NCBI RefSeq assembly: GCF_018408855.1
Contig: NZ_AP024322.1
Location: 2,170,001 to 2,234,000 of the forward strand
Reading direction: 5' to 3'
DNA length: 64,000 nt
Origin: Caballeronia sp. NK8
GTDB lineage: Bacteria > Pseudomonadota > Gammaproteobacteria > Burkholderiales > Burkholderiaceae
Positions 37,956 to 48,885 of this stretch are shown here, in pieces. The position numbers were made by a program, and so were the translations under genes. Each line of letters opens with the position of its first letter. Position 1 is the stretch's first letter. The notes beneath the pieces were generated by a model that saw only the letters and a program-made list of their open reading frames with translations, made no database searches and was not told the DNA's origin.

Positions 37956-39383
37956 CTAGAACCGCGTCTCGCGCGCGACGCGCAGGAACGTGTCGAGCAG
38001 CGGCGTGCAGTCGAGCAGCTCCGCGCCGCCCGCGCGATGAAACTCCGGGTGCCACTGCACGCCGACCACGAACGGCGACTTCCGGTACCGCACCGCCTCG
38101 ATGATCCCGTCCGACGCCGACACCGCCTCGATGTTCAGATCGCGCCCGAGCGTCTTCACCGCCTGATGGTGGATCGAATTGACGATCGCCTCGCGCTGGT
38201 TCGGGAACATGTTGACGAGCGTGGAGCCATCGGGGAAGCGGATCGAGTGGCGATGCTGGTCGTATTTCTCGTTGACGTGGATGCCGGCGGTCGGCACATC
38301 GGTGGCGATGTCGCCGTAGAGCGTGCCGCCGAACGCCACGTTGATGAGCTGACAGCCGCGGCACACGCCGAGCACGGGCTTGCCCGACTCGACGAACTCG
38401 TGGAGCAGCTCCAGCTCGTACATATCGCGCACGCGGTCGCCCGGCCATTCGGGACGCGTCGTTCTTTCCTCGTAGGACTGCGGAGAAACGTCGGCGCCGC
38501 CTTGCAGCAGAAGGCCGTCGAGATGCTTCGCGTAGTCGCGCAGACGGATATTGCTCGGATGCAGCATGCCCTGATGACCGACCGTCGGAATCATGAAGAC
38601 GAGCACATCGCGCGACATGACCCAGTGCGCGATCGATTCCTCCAGATATTGCAGCGTCTTGCCGCGCAGCCCTTTCGCGCCCGGTTCGGGGTGAAAGATG
38701 CGCGCCGACACGCCGATGCGCAAGGTGCGCTGCGTGATGCGCTGCCCCGCGCGATCGAAGATCTGACGCGCGCGCGCCGCGACGATGCGCCCGAACACCG
38801 ACCACGCCGAGTCGGACTGCTTGAGATACGCGGGCTGGGCCGGCGCGGCCGCCTGTTCGGGCGGCGGCGCGACCGGCGGATTGAGCTTGCCGAAATCCGG
38901 CGCGTCGGAAAAGGCCGGCGGCATGCCGACGGCGGGCGGCGGAACGGTGCGGCCAGTCGGAGAATCGGTCGCGGCGGATTGCGAATTGGCCGTGCTCGCG
39001 GCTTCCGCTTCGGTCGCGGCTTCGAGATTTTCGGCGAGGCTCGCTTTGGTGTTGGCCGATGCGCGCTGCTTGTCGCGCACCGAGGCTTCCTGCGCGGCGG
39101 TCGCACTCGCCGCCGATGCGCGCGCTTCGCGGGCCGCCTGCTGGGCGTCGTCGCGACGCGCCTGCGCGGTGTCGACCGGCTCCACGTTCGATGCGCTCGA
39201 AGGCGCGTCCGTCGATGCCCGTTCGGTCGCGCTCGCCTTGGGGCCGGGCGCCGAGGCCGCCGCCGCAGCTTCGGGCGGCGCGGTGGGATTCGCGCCCGAT
39301 GGTCCGTTTGCCGCCTGGGAATCGGCGCCGCTTCGGCGTGCGTCGGTGTTGCTTGCGTCGTTGGACGTTTTGTTATCGCTCAT
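37956..39383 (-). CDS. class I glutamine amidotransferase-like (gamma-glutamyl-GABA hydrolase family) with long disordered leader
   Basis: The C-terminal 250 residues form a peptidase C26/PuuD-type domain with the nucleophile motif VLGVCRGCQLINVAFGG and the His/Glu pair VGVQWHPEF. This family cleaves gamma-glutamyl amides such as gamma-glutamyl-GABA in putrescine breakdown. The first about 215 of 475 residues are an Ala/Ser/Thr/Asp-rich, low-complexity stretch (ASATERASTDAPSSASNVEP) not present in PuuD, which is about 254 residues. The start at ATG 39383 (MSDNKTSNDASN) is preferred. Neighbours give no polyamine pathway. Confidence 0.85.
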   Translation of the reverse strand: MSDNKTSNDASNTDARRSGADSQAANGPSGANPTAPPEAAAAASAPGPKASATERASTDAPSSASNVEPVDTAQARRDDAQQAAREARASAASATAAQEASVRDKQRASANTKASLAENLEAATEAEAASTANSQSAATDSPTGRTVPPPAVGMPPAFSDAPDFGKLNPPVAPPPEQAAAPAQPAYLKQSDSAWSVFGRIVAARARQIFDRAGQRITQRTLRIGVSARIFHPEPGAKGLRGKTLQYLEESIAHWVMSRDVLVFMIPTVGHQGMLHPSNIRLRDYAKHLDGLLLQGGADVSPQSYEERTTRPEWPGDRVRDMYELELLHEFVESGKPVLGVCRGCQLINVAFGGTLYGDIATDVPTAGIHVNEKYDQHRHSIRFPDGSTLVNMFPNQREAIVNSIHHQAVKTLGRDLNIEAVSASDGIIEAVRYRKSPFVVGVQWHPEFHRAGGAELLDCTPLLDTFLRVARETRF

Positions 39384-39510
39384 TCCGGATTCAGGCGCGC
39401 GAGCGCCATAGGAGAATGGACCAACCCCGATTATCCGCCTCCGACCCGCGCGGGGGCAAACCACCACACATTTGGTCACATTATCGCGGGAACCCGTCGC
39501 ACGATTCCAT

Positions 39511-41268
39511 TCAATGGTCGCGCGGCTCCTCGAAGGTTTCGCGCAACGCGATCTGCATCGTCGCGTGGATTTTCACGCACCAGCGCCATAGCACCGTCAG
39601 CAGCAGCGCCGCGCAGAGCAGCACGCCGACCATCAGGCCGAACGGCGGCAGAATGCCGCCCGACAGCGCCGCGACCAGCAGAAAGACGCCGAACATCGCG
39701 ACGATCGGAATCAGCCCGGAAATCGCCGAGCGGATCGCGCTCGTGAAGCGCCCCGCTTTCGCGGGCTGCACGCTCACTTCGGCGAGCAGCAGCGCGAGCG
39801 AGTCGAGCTTGCGATAGACCGCGACCAGAAACGGCAACGCGACGACGAGCGCCGCGCCCCACAGCACGACGCGTCGCGCGTTGTCGGTGTCGAGCCAGCG
39901 CGCGAGATAGCCCGACGCGAACGGCGCGGCATACGATGCGCCGAGGAAAATCGCCGCCACGAGCGCGAGATTCACCGCGATCTGCAGAACGATGCGCCGC
40001 GTCATCGAGAACAGCGTCGGGCCGCCGGACGCGGGCGTCAGGCTCGCGAGCCATTGCGAATACAGCCCGAAGGTATGCACGAGCGGCGCGGGCATCGCGC
40101 GCGCGAGGCGCGCCGTGAGCGGATCGGCGGCGCGGATCAGATACGGCGTGAAGAGCGTCGTGAGCGCGGAGACGGCCACCGCGATCGGATACAGAAAGCT
40201 GCTCGTGACCTTCAGCGACAAACCCAGCGACGCGATGATGAACGAGAACTCGCCGATCTGCGAGACGCTCATGCCGACGCGCATCGACGTGCGCCCGTCC
40301 TTGCCCGCGAGAAAGGTGCCGAGCCCGCACGACACGATCTTGCCGAGCACGACCGCGATCGTGATGACGGCGATCGGCCACGCATAGTCGACCAGCACCG
40401 CCGGATTCAGCAACAGCCCGATGGTGACGAAGAAGATCGCCGAGAACATGTCGCGCACCGGCGCGATCAGATGCTCGATGCGCGCGAGATGCTTCGACTC
40501 CGCCATGATCGCGCCGATCAGGAACGCGCCGAGCGCGATCGAATAGTCGAGCTTCACGACGAGCAGGCAGAAGCCGAAGCAAAAGCCCAGCACCGTGACG
40601 AGCAGCATCTCGTCGCTCTTCGCGCGCGCGACATAGTTGAGCGCGCGCGGCACGGTGAGAATGCCAATCACCAGCGACACCGTCATGAAGAGCAGCAGCT
40701 TGCCGAGCGTGACGACCGCGACGCCCGCGCTCACCGAGCCCGTCTGCGCGATGCCGGACAGCAGCACGAGCATGGCGATCGCGAGAATGTCCTCGACGAT
40801 CAGAATGCCGAACACGATCTGCGCGAAATGCTCGCCCTTCATGCCGAGTTCGGAGAGCGCCTTCACGATGATCGTCGTCGACGAGATCGCGAGCATCGCG
40901 CCGAGAAAGAGCGAGTCCATCGCGTTCCAGCCGAACCAGCGCCCGATCTCGTAGCCGACCCAGATCATCAGCACGATTTCCGAGAGCGCCGCGACGAACG
41001 CCGTTGCGCCGACCTTGAAGAGCTTGCGCAGGCTGAATTCGAGCCCGAGCGAGAACATCAGGAAAACGACGCCCAATTCGCCGAGCGTCTGGATCGTCGC
41101 TTCGTCGTGGATCAGATTGAACGGCGGCGTGTACGGCCCGATGATCACTCCTGCCGCGATATAGCCGAGCACGACCGGCTGCCGCAGGCGATGAAACAGC
41201 ACCGTCACGAGACCCGCGATGGCCATGATCACTGCCAGATCCTGGATGAAGCCGATCGCGTGATGCAT
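39511..41268 (-). CDS. CPA2 family monovalent cation:proton antiporter (Kef/YbaL-like)
   Basis: A 585-residue multi-pass transporter: VLGYIAAGVIIGPYTPPF and LGELGVVFLMFSLGLEFSLR are the typical early Na_H-exchanger helices, and about 12 to 14 helices follow. No C-terminal RCK/TrkA_N nucleotide-binding domain is visible; instead extra helices fill residues 400-570. It would exchange K+ or Na+ for protons at the inner membrane. Start at ATG 41268; an adjacent upstream TTG is not used. Confidence 0.9.
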   Translation of the reverse strand: MHHAIGFIQDLAVIMAIAGLVTVLFHRLRQPVVLGYIAAGVIIGPYTPPFNLIHDEATIQTLGELGVVFLMFSLGLEFSLRKLFKVGATAFVAALSEIVLMIWVGYEIGRWFGWNAMDSLFLGAMLAISSTTIIVKALSELGMKGEHFAQIVFGILIVEDILAIAMLVLLSGIAQTGSVSAGVAVVTLGKLLLFMTVSLVIGILTVPRALNYVARAKSDEMLLVTVLGFCFGFCLLVVKLDYSIALGAFLIGAIMAESKHLARIEHLIAPVRDMFSAIFFVTIGLLLNPAVLVDYAWPIAVITIAVVLGKIVSCGLGTFLAGKDGRTSMRVGMSVSQIGEFSFIIASLGLSLKVTSSFLYPIAVAVSALTTLFTPYLIRAADPLTARLARAMPAPLVHTFGLYSQWLASLTPASGGPTLFSMTRRIVLQIAVNLALVAAIFLGASYAAPFASGYLARWLDTDNARRVVLWGAALVVALPFLVAVYRKLDSLALLLAEVSVQPAKAGRFTSAIRSAISGLIPIVAMFGVFLLVAALSGGILPPFGLMVGVLLCAALLLTVLWRWCVKIHATMQIALRETFEEPRDH

Positions 41269-41422
41269 CAAACAGTTCCTTACAAAGATATAACCGGAAT
41301 TCGATGTTACCGCACGGATGGCGCATTCCTGCGCTCAGGCAACAAATACGGGCGAAAAAAATCGGGGACGATGACGCGCCTCGCGCTGGTGCATGCGCGG
41401 GCGGGAAAGGCGGGGAAACGAA

Positions 41423-41443
41423 GGCCCGCGCGAACGGCGGGCC
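41423..41443 (-). terminator. hairpin after glnB
   Basis: GGCCCGC and GCGGGCC pair around a seven-base loop, 25 bases beyond the glnB stop on the minus strand; the following minus-strand sequence CTTCGTTT is only moderately T-rich. Confidence 0.55.
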
Positions 41444-41468
41444 CGAGTCAGGCGAAGTGACGCAGCGC

Positions 41469-41831
<363 letters not shown>

Positions 41832-41947
41832 TCAAGGGATTCGAGAAAATGTCGTGTCCCGCGCGGGACAGATGTTTTCGATTCTAGCCGCGTTTCATCG
41901 AGCAAGCGTCCGCTATGTGCACGAGATGACCGGATAAACGCGCGATA

Positions 41948-44011
41948 TCACTCGTTCGCGGGGACGCGTTCGAGGTCCGCGAGCCACACCGTCGCCTGTC
42001 CGTCGCTCGGCGCGCGCCAGTCGCCGCGCGGAGAAAGCGAGCCGCCCGAGCCGACCTTCGGCGCGTTCGGTATGCATGAGCGCTTGAACTGGCTCGTGCG
42101 AAAGAATCGATCCAGAAAGATCCGCAGATTCTTGCGGATCTCGCCGAGGTCGTATTGATTCCGCGTAACCGTCGGGCCCTCCGGCCACGCGCCCGCATCG
42201 CGATCGCGCCACGCATGCAGCGCGAGAAACGCGACCTTGGATGGTGCAAAGCCGAAGCGCAGCGTGTAGTACAGATTGAAGTCCTGCAATTCGTATGGGC
42301 CGATGACGCTCTCCGTCTTCTGCTCCACCACGCCGCTCGTCTTGCCGGGAATGAGTTCCGGGCTGATGTCGGTGCTCAGGATGTTTTCGAGCACATCGGT
42401 GCCGTTGCCGCCGATCTGCCCCGACTCCGCGACCCAGCGCACCAGATGCGTGATCAAGGTCTTCGGCACGCTCGCGTTGACGTTGTAGTGCGACATGTGA
42501 TCGCCCACTCCGTAGGTGCACCAACCAAGTGCCAGCTCGCTCAGATCGCCCGTGCCGATGACGATCGCGTTGTTGAAATTCGCCAGCCTGAACAGATGGC
42601 TCGTACGCTCGCCGGCCTGAACGTTCTCGTAGGTGATGTCGTACTGCTCGGCGCCGGTGCTGTGCGGATGGCCGATGTCGGAGAGCATCTGGACGCAGCT
42701 CGGCCGGATGTCGATCTCGCTCGCCGTGCAGCCGACGACCTCCATCAGCTCGCGCGCCTGCCTGAGCGTGCGGTCGCTGGTGGCGAAACCCGGCATCGTG
42801 TACGCGAGGATGTTCGAGCGCGGCAGGCCGAGACGGTCCATCGCTTTCGCGCACACGAGCAGTGCATGCGTCGAGTCGAGCCCGCCCGATATGCCGATGA
42901 CGACCTTCGACATGCCCGACGATTGCAGCCGTTGCAAGAGCGCCTGCACCTGAATGTTGTAGACCTCGTTGCAGCGTTCGTCGCGGCGCGCGGCGTCGGC
43001 AGGCACGTAAGGGAAGCGCGCGACGCGACGTTCGAGCGGCAGCTTTCCCTCGGCCGGAATCGGCAGCGGGAACGCGATCACGTCGAACTGCGCGACTTCC
43101 TCTGCGTGCCGATGCGTTGAGCGGCCGAAGGTGGTTTGCCGCATGCGCTCGCGCGAGAGCCGTTCGAGATCGATATCGGCGTAAATGAGGTGCGAACGAT
43201 CCGAGAAACGCGCGGACTCCGCGAGCAGTTCGCCGTTTTCGTAGATGAGGCCCTGCCCGTCCCAGGCGAGGTCCGTGGACGACTCGCCATTGCCCGCCGA
43301 CGTGTACAGATACGCCGCGACACAACGCGCGGACTGCTGCCCGACGAGCTGATGCCGATACGCCGACTTGCCGACGACGATATTCGACGCCGACAGATTC
43401 ACGAGCACGGTCGCGCCCGCGAGCGCCGCGAACGACGACGGGGGAATCGGCACCCACACGTCCTCGCAGATTTCGACGTGGAAGCGAAAGAGCGGCAAAT
43501 CCTCGATCTGGAACAGCAGCGACGCGCCGAACGGCACGTCCTGACCGCAGAGCCTGACCGTGTTCGTGACGGCGGCATCGGCGGGGCTGAACTGGCGCGC
43601 CTCGTAGAACTCGCCATAGTTCGGCAGATAGCTCTTCGGCACGACGCCGCGGATGAATCCTCCGGCGATGACGATCGCGCAGTTGAAGAGCTTGTGCTCG
43701 GCCCGGACCGGCGCGCCGACGATCATCGCGATATTCACTCGCTTCGACGCGTCCAGAATGTCTTGCAGCGCCTCTTCGCAGGCGTCGAGCAAGGCGCGCT
43801 GATGAAACAGGTCGTCGCACGTATAGGCGGACACGCCAAGTTCGGGAAACGCGACGAGCACCGCTCCGTGCGCCGCGGCCTCGTTCGCCAGTTCGATCGT
43901 CTGCGCCGCGTTGAATGCGGGATCGGCCACCTTGCACGACGGCACGCCGACCGCGACGCGCGCGAAGTCGTGGCTGTAAAGATTGAAGAAGTCTCTGCTC
44001 ATGGTCGACAT
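41948..44011 (-). CDS. nadE: glutamine-hydrolysing NAD(+) synthetase
   Basis: Makes NAD from deamido-NAD using glutamine-derived ammonia. At 687 residues it is the long, M. tuberculosis-type enzyme: an N-terminal nitrilase-like glutaminase with catalytic Glu ([11 protein letters not shown]), Lys and Cys ([10 protein letters not shown]), then a synthetase domain with the ATP P-loop [14 protein letters not shown] near residue 368. The ATG at 44011 (MSTMSRDFF) is used; ATG 44002 is equally possible. The frame stays open far upstream but is shadow of the next gene. Confidence 0.95.
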   Translation of the reverse strand: MSTMSRDFFNLYSHDFARVAVGVPSCKVADPAFNAAQTIELANEAAAHGAVLVAFPELGVSAYTCDDLFHQRALLDACEEALQDILDASKRVNIAMIVGAPVRAEHKLFNCAIVIAGGFIRGVVPKSYLPNYGEFYEARQFSPADAAVTNTVRLCGQDVPFGASLLFQIEDLPLFRFHVEICEDVWVPIPPSSFAALAGATVLVNLSASNIVVGKSAYRHQLVGQQSARCVAAYLYTSAGNGESSTDLAWDGQGLIYENGELLAESARFSDRSHLIYADIDLERLSRERMRQTTFGRSTHRHAEEVAQFDVIAFPLPIPAEGKLPLERRVARFPYVPADAARRDERCNEVYNIQVQALLQRLQSSGMSKVVIGISGGLDSTHALLVCAKAMDRLGLPRSNILAYTMPGFATSDRTLRQARELMEVVGCTASEIDIRPSCVQMLSDIGHPHSTGAEQYDITYENVQAGERTSHLFRLANFNNAIVIGTGDLSELALGWCTYGVGDHMSHYNVNASVPKTLITHLVRWVAESGQIGGNGTDVLENILSTDISPELIPGKTSGVVEQKTESVIGPYELQDFNLYYTLRFGFAPSKVAFLALHAWRDRDAGAWPEGPTVTRNQYDLGEIRKNLRIFLDRFFRTSQFKRSCIPNAPKVGSGGSLSPRGDWRAPSDGQATVWLADLERVPANE

Positions 44012-44082
44012 GGATGTGCGCGCGTTTGCGGCGAAAGCGATGCGATTGAAACCGTGCGAAAAGCCCTGAGGATTATCGCACT

Positions 44083-45225
44083 TCAGCCTTTCTTCCTGAA
44101 CGGCGTATGCGCTTCGAGCTCCACGATATGCTGATCCATCGCCTCGGTTTCGGCATCGAGAAATTCGGCGATGGCGTGCGCGAAACGCTGATCCGCGATC
44201 CAGTGCGCGGACCATGTGGGCGTCGGCAGAAGTCCGCGCGACATCTTGTGCACGCCCTGCGCGCCGCCCTCGAAACGCGCGAGTCCATGCTCGATGCAAT
44301 ACGCGATGCCCTGCATGTAGCACGTCTCGAAGTGCAGCCCCGAGATGAACTCGCGCGTGCCCCAGTAACGCCCATACATCGTGTCGCCGCCGATCATGTT
44401 GAGCGCGCACGCGAGGCGCTCGCCGTCGGCTTCGGCGATCACGACCAGCATGCTGTCGGGCGCATCGGCGTGAATCCGGCCGAAGAATTCGCGCGACAGA
44501 TACGGCGCATTCCAGTGCTCGCGATACGTGTTGTCGTAGCAGTCGTAGAAGAAATCGAGCGCGCCCTGATCGATCTGCGCGCCGCGCAGCCACGTATACG
44601 TGACGCCCGCGTCCTTCACGCGCCGCCGGTCCTGCTTAACCTTCTTGCGCTTGTCGTGACTCATGGTCGCGAGAAAGGCGTCGAAACCTTCGTAGCCCTC
44701 GCCGGGCAGATTCTCCCAATGAAACTGCACGCCTTCGCGCAGCATGTAGCCCGCGTCCGTCAGCGCCTCGACATCCTGCGCGTGCGGAAACAGCACATGC
44801 AGCGAAGAGAGTTCCAGCCTTCGCGTCAGTTCGATCGCGCCGCGCGCGAGCAGCACGCGATCTTCATGATGCGCGGCGATGAGGCGCGGACCCGTCACCG
44901 GCGAGAACGGCACGGCGGACAGCGCCTTCGGGTAATAGCGCACGCCGTGGCGCTCGAAGGCGTCGGCCCATGCGTGATCGAACACGTACTCGCCGCGCGA
45001 ATGCGACTTCAGATACAACGGCATCGCGCCGGCGAACTCGCCGCCGCGCTTCAATATCAGATGATGCGCGCGCCAGCCGGTGCGCTTCACCGCGCACTCC
45101 GTCTCCTGCAACGCCGACAGAAACGCATGACGCACGAACGGGTTATCGCCGGCGAGCCGGTTCCAGTCTTCGGCTGGAATCTCGGTGAGCGCATCGACCA
45201 CATGAATTTCGACTTCGCGATTCAA
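44083..45225 (-). CDS. GNAT-fold protein of the COG3146 (DUF482) family
   Basis: A 380-residue peptidoglycan-recognition/FemAB-like acyltransferase relative of unknown substrate. Seen: [20 protein letters not shown] near the start, [12 protein letters not shown], the signature [20 protein letters not shown], and [23 protein letters not shown] start at 45225 has a well-spaced GAGGT and is preferred; an ATG 11 codons upstream (45258) lacks a ribosome site. It is divergent from a GIY-YIG gene and upstream of nadE. Confidence 0.85.
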   Translation of the reverse strand: MNREVEIHVVDALTEIPAEDWNRLAGDNPFVRHAFLSALQETECAVKRTGWRAHHLILKRGGEFAGAMPLYLKSHSRGEYVFDHAWADAFERHGVRYYPKALSAVPFSPVTGPRLIAAHHEDRVLLARGAIELTRRLELSSLHVLFPHAQDVEALTDAGYMLREGVQFHWENLPGEGYEGFDAFLATMSHDKRKKVKQDRRRVKDAGVTYTWLRGAQIDQGALDFFYDCYDNTYREHWNAPYLSREFFGRIHADAPDSMLVVIAEADGERLACALNMIGGDTMYGRYWGTREFISGLHFETCYMQGIAYCIEHGLARFEGGAQGVHKMSRGLLPTPTWSAHWIADQRFAHAIAEFLDAETEAMDQHIVELEAHTPFRKKG

Positions 45226-45386
45226 CAGGCTACCTCGCTGAAATATCGATGAGCGCATGCGACGCAATGCGCGCGCCCGAAAGCGGCTATTCTCGCGCAA
45301 CTCGCCATGGCACGCCGAAGCGCCCAAAAGCGCCCCAACGCGGTGCTTTCAGCGATAATGCGCGGCAACTCACCTCTTACCCGCCG

Positions 45387-45761
45387 ATGCCCTGGTTCCT
45401 CTACCTCATCGAATGCGCCGACGGCAGCCTCTACACCGGCATCGCGACGGACGTCGAAGCGCGCTTCTCCGCGCACGCGAGCGGCAAGGGCGCGCGCTAT
45501 ACGCGCGCGAAAAAGCCTTTGCGCGTGCTGGCGTCGTTCGAACTGGAGGGGAAATCGGCGGCGTTGCGCGCCGAGTATCGCGTGAAGCGTCTGAGCGCGC
45601 CGCAGAAACGCGCGCTGATCGCGGGAGAGCGATCGATCGAATCAGTGTTGCCCCGGACCGAGGCAAGCGAAGCGCAGGAAAACGCCGCCGCGCTGCGAGC
45701 AACGCGACGGCGCCTGGTAGTGGCGCGAATTACTTCTTGTAGTTCGCGGCGCCTTCCGTGA
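45387..45761 (+). CDS. GIY-YIG domain protein (UPF0213 family)
   Basis: A 124-residue single-domain GIY-YIG nuclease-fold protein: MPWFLYLIECADGSLYTGIA contains the YLI and YTGIA elements, with Arg in VEARFSAHASGKGARYTR and the Glu of RAEYRVKRLS as the remaining catalytic positions. Known relatives act in DNA repair or are uncharacterised. The ATG at 45387 is the natural start. Its last 32 bases overlap the end of the convergent ppa gene. Confidence 0.88.
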   Translation: MPWFLYLIECADGSLYTGIATDVEARFSAHASGKGARYTRAKKPLRVLASFELEGKSAALRAEYRVKRLSAPQKRALIAGERSIESVLPRTEASEAQENAAALRATRRRLVVARITSCSSRRLP

Positions 45762-46257
45762 TTTCCTTGTGCGCGGCCTCGATGCCCGTCCAGCCCTCGA
45801 CCTTCACCCACTTGCCTTTTTCGAGCGACTTGTAGTTCTCGAAGAAGTGCTTGATCTGGTCCTTCAGGTATTCAGGCACGTCGTCGATCGACTTGAGGTT
45901 CGCCGTCATCGGGCAAATCTTGTCGTGCGGCACGGCGACGAGCTTCGCGTCAACGCCCGATTCATCCGTCATCTGCAGCATGCCGAGCGCGCGCGCACGC
46001 ACGACCGAGCCGGCGAGCAGCGGGAACGGCGTGATGACGAGCACGTCGACCGGATCGCCGTCGCCCGACAGCGTCTGCGGAATGAAGCCGTAGTTGGCCG
46101 GATAGCGCATGCCGGTGCCGATGAAGCGGTCGACCACGAGCAGGCCCATGTCCTTGTCCGCTTCGTATTTGACCGGATCGCTCTGCGCGGGAATCTCGAT
46201 GATGACGTTGAAGTCTTGCGGGAGATCTTTGCCGGGAGGTACGTTGTTGAAGCTCAT
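45730..46257 (-). CDS. ppa: inorganic pyrophosphatase
   Basis: Hydrolyses pyrophosphate, drawing biosynthetic reactions forward. The 175 residues match family I soluble enzymes, with VIEIPAQSDPVKYEADKDMG and the metal-binding signature DGDPVDVLVI (three Asp) near residue 68. It converges on and overlaps the GIY-YIG gene at the 3' end. Confidence 0.98.
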   Translation of the reverse strand: MSFNNVPPGKDLPQDFNVIIEIPAQSDPVKYEADKDMGLLVVDRFIGTGMRYPANYGFIPQTLSGDGDPVDVLVITPFPLLAGSVVRARALGMLQMTDESGVDAKLVAVPHDKICPMTANLKSIDDVPEYLKDQIKHFFENYKSLEKGKWVKVEGWTGIEAAHKEITEGAANYKK

Positions 46258-46475
46258 GAGCGCTCTCTGGAGAAGTTGAGTCGGAGATGGAATCGCACGG
46301 GCGGACGATACGCTGGAGAACCGCCGCGGCGCGCGCGCGTGAAGGCGCGTGACTGCGTCATTATAGCCAAACGCGTTTGCCCGCCCGCCACCGCCGGCGC
46401 GCGCCGGGCGTTGGCGCGATAATCGAAAGCGGCATCGGTTTCCGGCAACAGAGCACCCGATTTCAGGAGACGTGC

Positions 46476-47915
46476 ATGGAAGACGCGAAGCATTTCATCA
46501 ACAACCGCTGGGTCGCGCCATCGGGCGGCGAGACGATCCCGGTGGTCGATCCCTCCGACGGCCAGATCTTCGCGCAGATCGCGCGCGGTACGGCGGGCGA
46601 TGTCGACCGCGCGGTCGCCGCCGCGCGCGCCGCCTTCGAAGGCGACTGGGGCGCGATGAGCGCAGCCGAACGCGGACGCATCCTCGCGCGCCTGTCGATG
46701 CTGATCGCCGCGTGCCACGAGGACATCGCGCAGGTCGAGGCGCGCGACACCGGCAAGCCGCTCAAGCAGGCGCGCGCCGACGTAACCGGCATCGCGCGCT
46801 ATTTCGAGTTCTACGCGGGCGCTGCCGACAAGCTGCACGGCGAAACCCTGCCCTATCAAACCGGCTTCACGGTGCTCACGATCCGCGAGCCGCACGGCGT
46901 CACGGGCCACATCGTGCCGTGGAACTATCCGCTGCAGATTTTCGGGCGCAGCGTTGGAGCTGCGCTCGCGACCGGCAACGCATGCGTCGTGAAACCGGCG
47001 GAGGACGCGTGCCTGTCGCTGCTGCGCGTCGCCGAACTGGCGGCGGAAGCCGGCCTGCCCGATGGCGCGCTCAACATCGTCACCGGCTACGGGCACGAAG
47101 CGGGCGCGGCGCTCGCGCGGCACGCGGGCATCGATCACATCTCGTTTACCGGCTCGCCCGCGACCGGCGCCGCTGTCACCAAGATGGCCGCCGACAACCA
47201 CGTGCCCGTCACGCTCGAACTCGGCGGCAAGTCGCCGCAGATCGTGTTCGCCGATGCCGATCTCGACGCCGCGCTGCCCGTGCTAGTCGCCGCGATCGTG
47301 CAGAACGCCGGGCAGACGTGCTCGGCGGGCAGCCGCGTGCTGATCGAGCGCGCGGCGTACGAGCCTTTGCTGGACCGGCTCGCGCAGGCGTTCGCGGCGC
47401 TGAGGGTCGGCCCGAGCAAGCTCGATCTCGACTGCGGCCCGCTCATCAGCGCGAAGCAGCAGCAGCGCGTGTGGGACTTCCTGTCCGATGCGCAGCACGA
47501 CGGCATCCCGATGGCCGCGCACGGCGAAGTCGTCGGCGATGCGCCGGAGGCCGGCTTCTATCAGGCGCCCACGTTGCTGCGCGACGTCCCGCCGACGCAC
47601 CGCCTCGCGCGCGAGGAAGTGTTCGGCCCGGTGCTCGCCGCAATGCCCTTCGACGGCGAAGCCGACGCGCTCCGGCTCGCCAACGGCACCGACTACGGGC
47701 TGGTCGCGGGCATCTGGACCCGCGACGGCGCGCGGCAGATGCGCCTCGCGCGGCGCGTGCGCTCGGGGCAGGTGTTCATCAACAACTACGGCGCGGGCGG
47801 CGGCATCGAGTTGCCGTTCGGCGGCGTGAAACATTCGGGACACGGGCGCGAGAAAGGCTTCGAGGCGCTATACGGCTTCACGACGCTGAAGACGATCGCC
47901 ATCAAACACGGCTAA
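46476..47915 (+). CDS. NAD(P)-dependent aldehyde dehydrogenase
   Basis: A 479-residue ALDH-superfamily enzyme: PWNYPLQIFGRSVGAALATG, the ELGGKSPQIVFADADLD block carrying the general base Glu, and catalytic Cys in QNAGQTCSAGSRV. The family includes betaine-aldehyde, aminobutyraldehyde and aromatic aldehyde dehydrogenases; substrate not determined. The ATG at 46476 follows AGGAGA. It is 15 bases upstream of an SDR gene and close to an MFS carrier, suggesting a catabolic unit. Confidence 0.92.
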   Translation: MEDAKHFINNRWVAPSGGETIPVVDPSDGQIFAQIARGTAGDVDRAVAAARAAFEGDWGAMSAAERGRILARLSMLIAACHEDIAQVEARDTGKPLKQARADVTGIARYFEFYAGAADKLHGETLPYQTGFTVLTIREPHGVTGHIVPWNYPLQIFGRSVGAALATGNACVVKPAEDACLSLLRVAELAAEAGLPDGALNIVTGYGHEAGAALARHAGIDHISFTGSPATGAAVTKMAADNHVPVTLELGGKSPQIVFADADLDAALPVLVAAIVQNAGQTCSAGSRVLIERAAYEPLLDRLAQAFAALRVGPSKLDLDCGPLISAKQQQRVWDFLSDAQHDGIPMAAHGEVVGDAPEAGFYQAPTLLRDVPPTHRLAREEVFGPVLAAMPFDGEADALRLANGTDYGLVAGIWTRDGARQMRLARRVRSGQVFINNYGAGGGIELPFGGVKHSGHGREKGFEALYGFTTLKTIAIKHG

Positions 47916-47930
47916 ATAACGGAGACAGGC

Positions 47931-48707
47931 ATGCGACTGCAAGGCAAAACCGTGATCGTGACGGGTGGCGGCTCGGGCTTCGGCGAAGGCATCGCGAAGA
48001 CGTTTGCGCGCGAAGGCGCGAACGTCGTCGTCAACGATCTCAATGGCCCGGCGGCCGAGCGCGTGGCGAGCGAAATCGCGCTCGCGTCGTCGCCGGAAGT
48101 GAAGCACGGCCGCGCGATCGCCGTGGCGGGCGACGTCACGAAGCGCGCCGACTGGCAAACGCTCTTCGATGCGGCCATCCAGGACTTCGGCAGCGTGCAG
48201 GTCGTCGTCAACAATGCGGGCACGACGCACCGTAACAAGCGGGTGCTCGACGTGACCGAGGCCGAATTCGACCGCGTCTACGCGGTGAACGTGAAGAGCA
48301 TCTACTGGAGCGTCGAGCAGTTCGTGCCGTATTTTCGCGAGCAAGGCGGCGGCGCGTTCATCAACATTGCATCGACGGCGGGCGTGCGGCCGCGTCCGGG
48401 ACTCGTCTGGTACAACGGCAGCAAGGCGGCGGTGATCATCGCGAGCAAGGCGCTCGCGGTCGAGCTGGGCGCGGATCGTATCCGCGTGAACTGCATCAAT
48501 CCGGTGATGGGCGAAACCGCCCTGCTCACCGAATTCATGGGCATGGACGACACGCCCGAAAACCGCCGCAAATTCCTCGCGACGATTCCGCTCGGCCGCC
48601 TTTCGACGCCGCAGGACGTCGCCAACGCCGCGCTCTATCTCGCCTCCGACGATGCCGAGTTCATCACCGGCGTCGCGCTCGAAGTGGACGGCGGGCGGTG
48701 CGTCTGA
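47931..48707 (+). CDS. short-chain dehydrogenase/reductase
   Basis: A 258-residue classical SDR: cofactor motif VTGGGSGFGEGIA (TGxxxGxG), NNAG at VVNNAGTTH, active-site Ser in INIASTAGVRP and YNGSK (Y-x3-K). Of the glucose/3-oxoacyl reductase type. Probably oxidises an alcohol whose aldehyde or ketone product links to the preceding aldehyde dehydrogenase; this is inference. Confidence 0.92.
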   Translation: MRLQGKTVIVTGGGSGFGEGIAKTFAREGANVVVNDLNGPAAERVASEIALASSPEVKHGRAIAVAGDVTKRADWQTLFDAAIQDFGSVQVVVNNAGTTHRNKRVLDVTEAEFDRVYAVNVKSIYWSVEQFVPYFREQGGGAFINIASTAGVRPRPGLVWYNGSKAAVIIASKALAVELGADRIRVNCINPVMGETALLTEFMGMDDTPENRRKFLATIPLGRLSTPQDVANAALYLASDDAEFITGVALEVDGGRCV

Positions 48708-48716
48708 GCGATGCCG

Positions 48717-48747
48717 GCGCACGCCGCGCGACGAATGCGGCGTGCGC
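48717..48747 (+). terminator. hairpin after the SDR gene
   Basis: GCGCACGCCGC and GCGGCGTGCGC form a perfect 11-base-pair stem with a nine-base loop, starting nine bases after the stop codon. It is followed only by TTAAAC, so termination is probable but not certain. Confidence 0.55.
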
Positions 48748-48885
48748 TTAAACATCGGTGCTTTCCCTAGCCATAACAGGCGTTTGACGTCGATGCCGAA
48801 GGGCTAGAATCCTTACGCGTCTGTAATCGCGAGCGGGCCCATCCGCCGGACGCCGTGTGCAAAAAAACCAGAGGAGACGAGCAAC

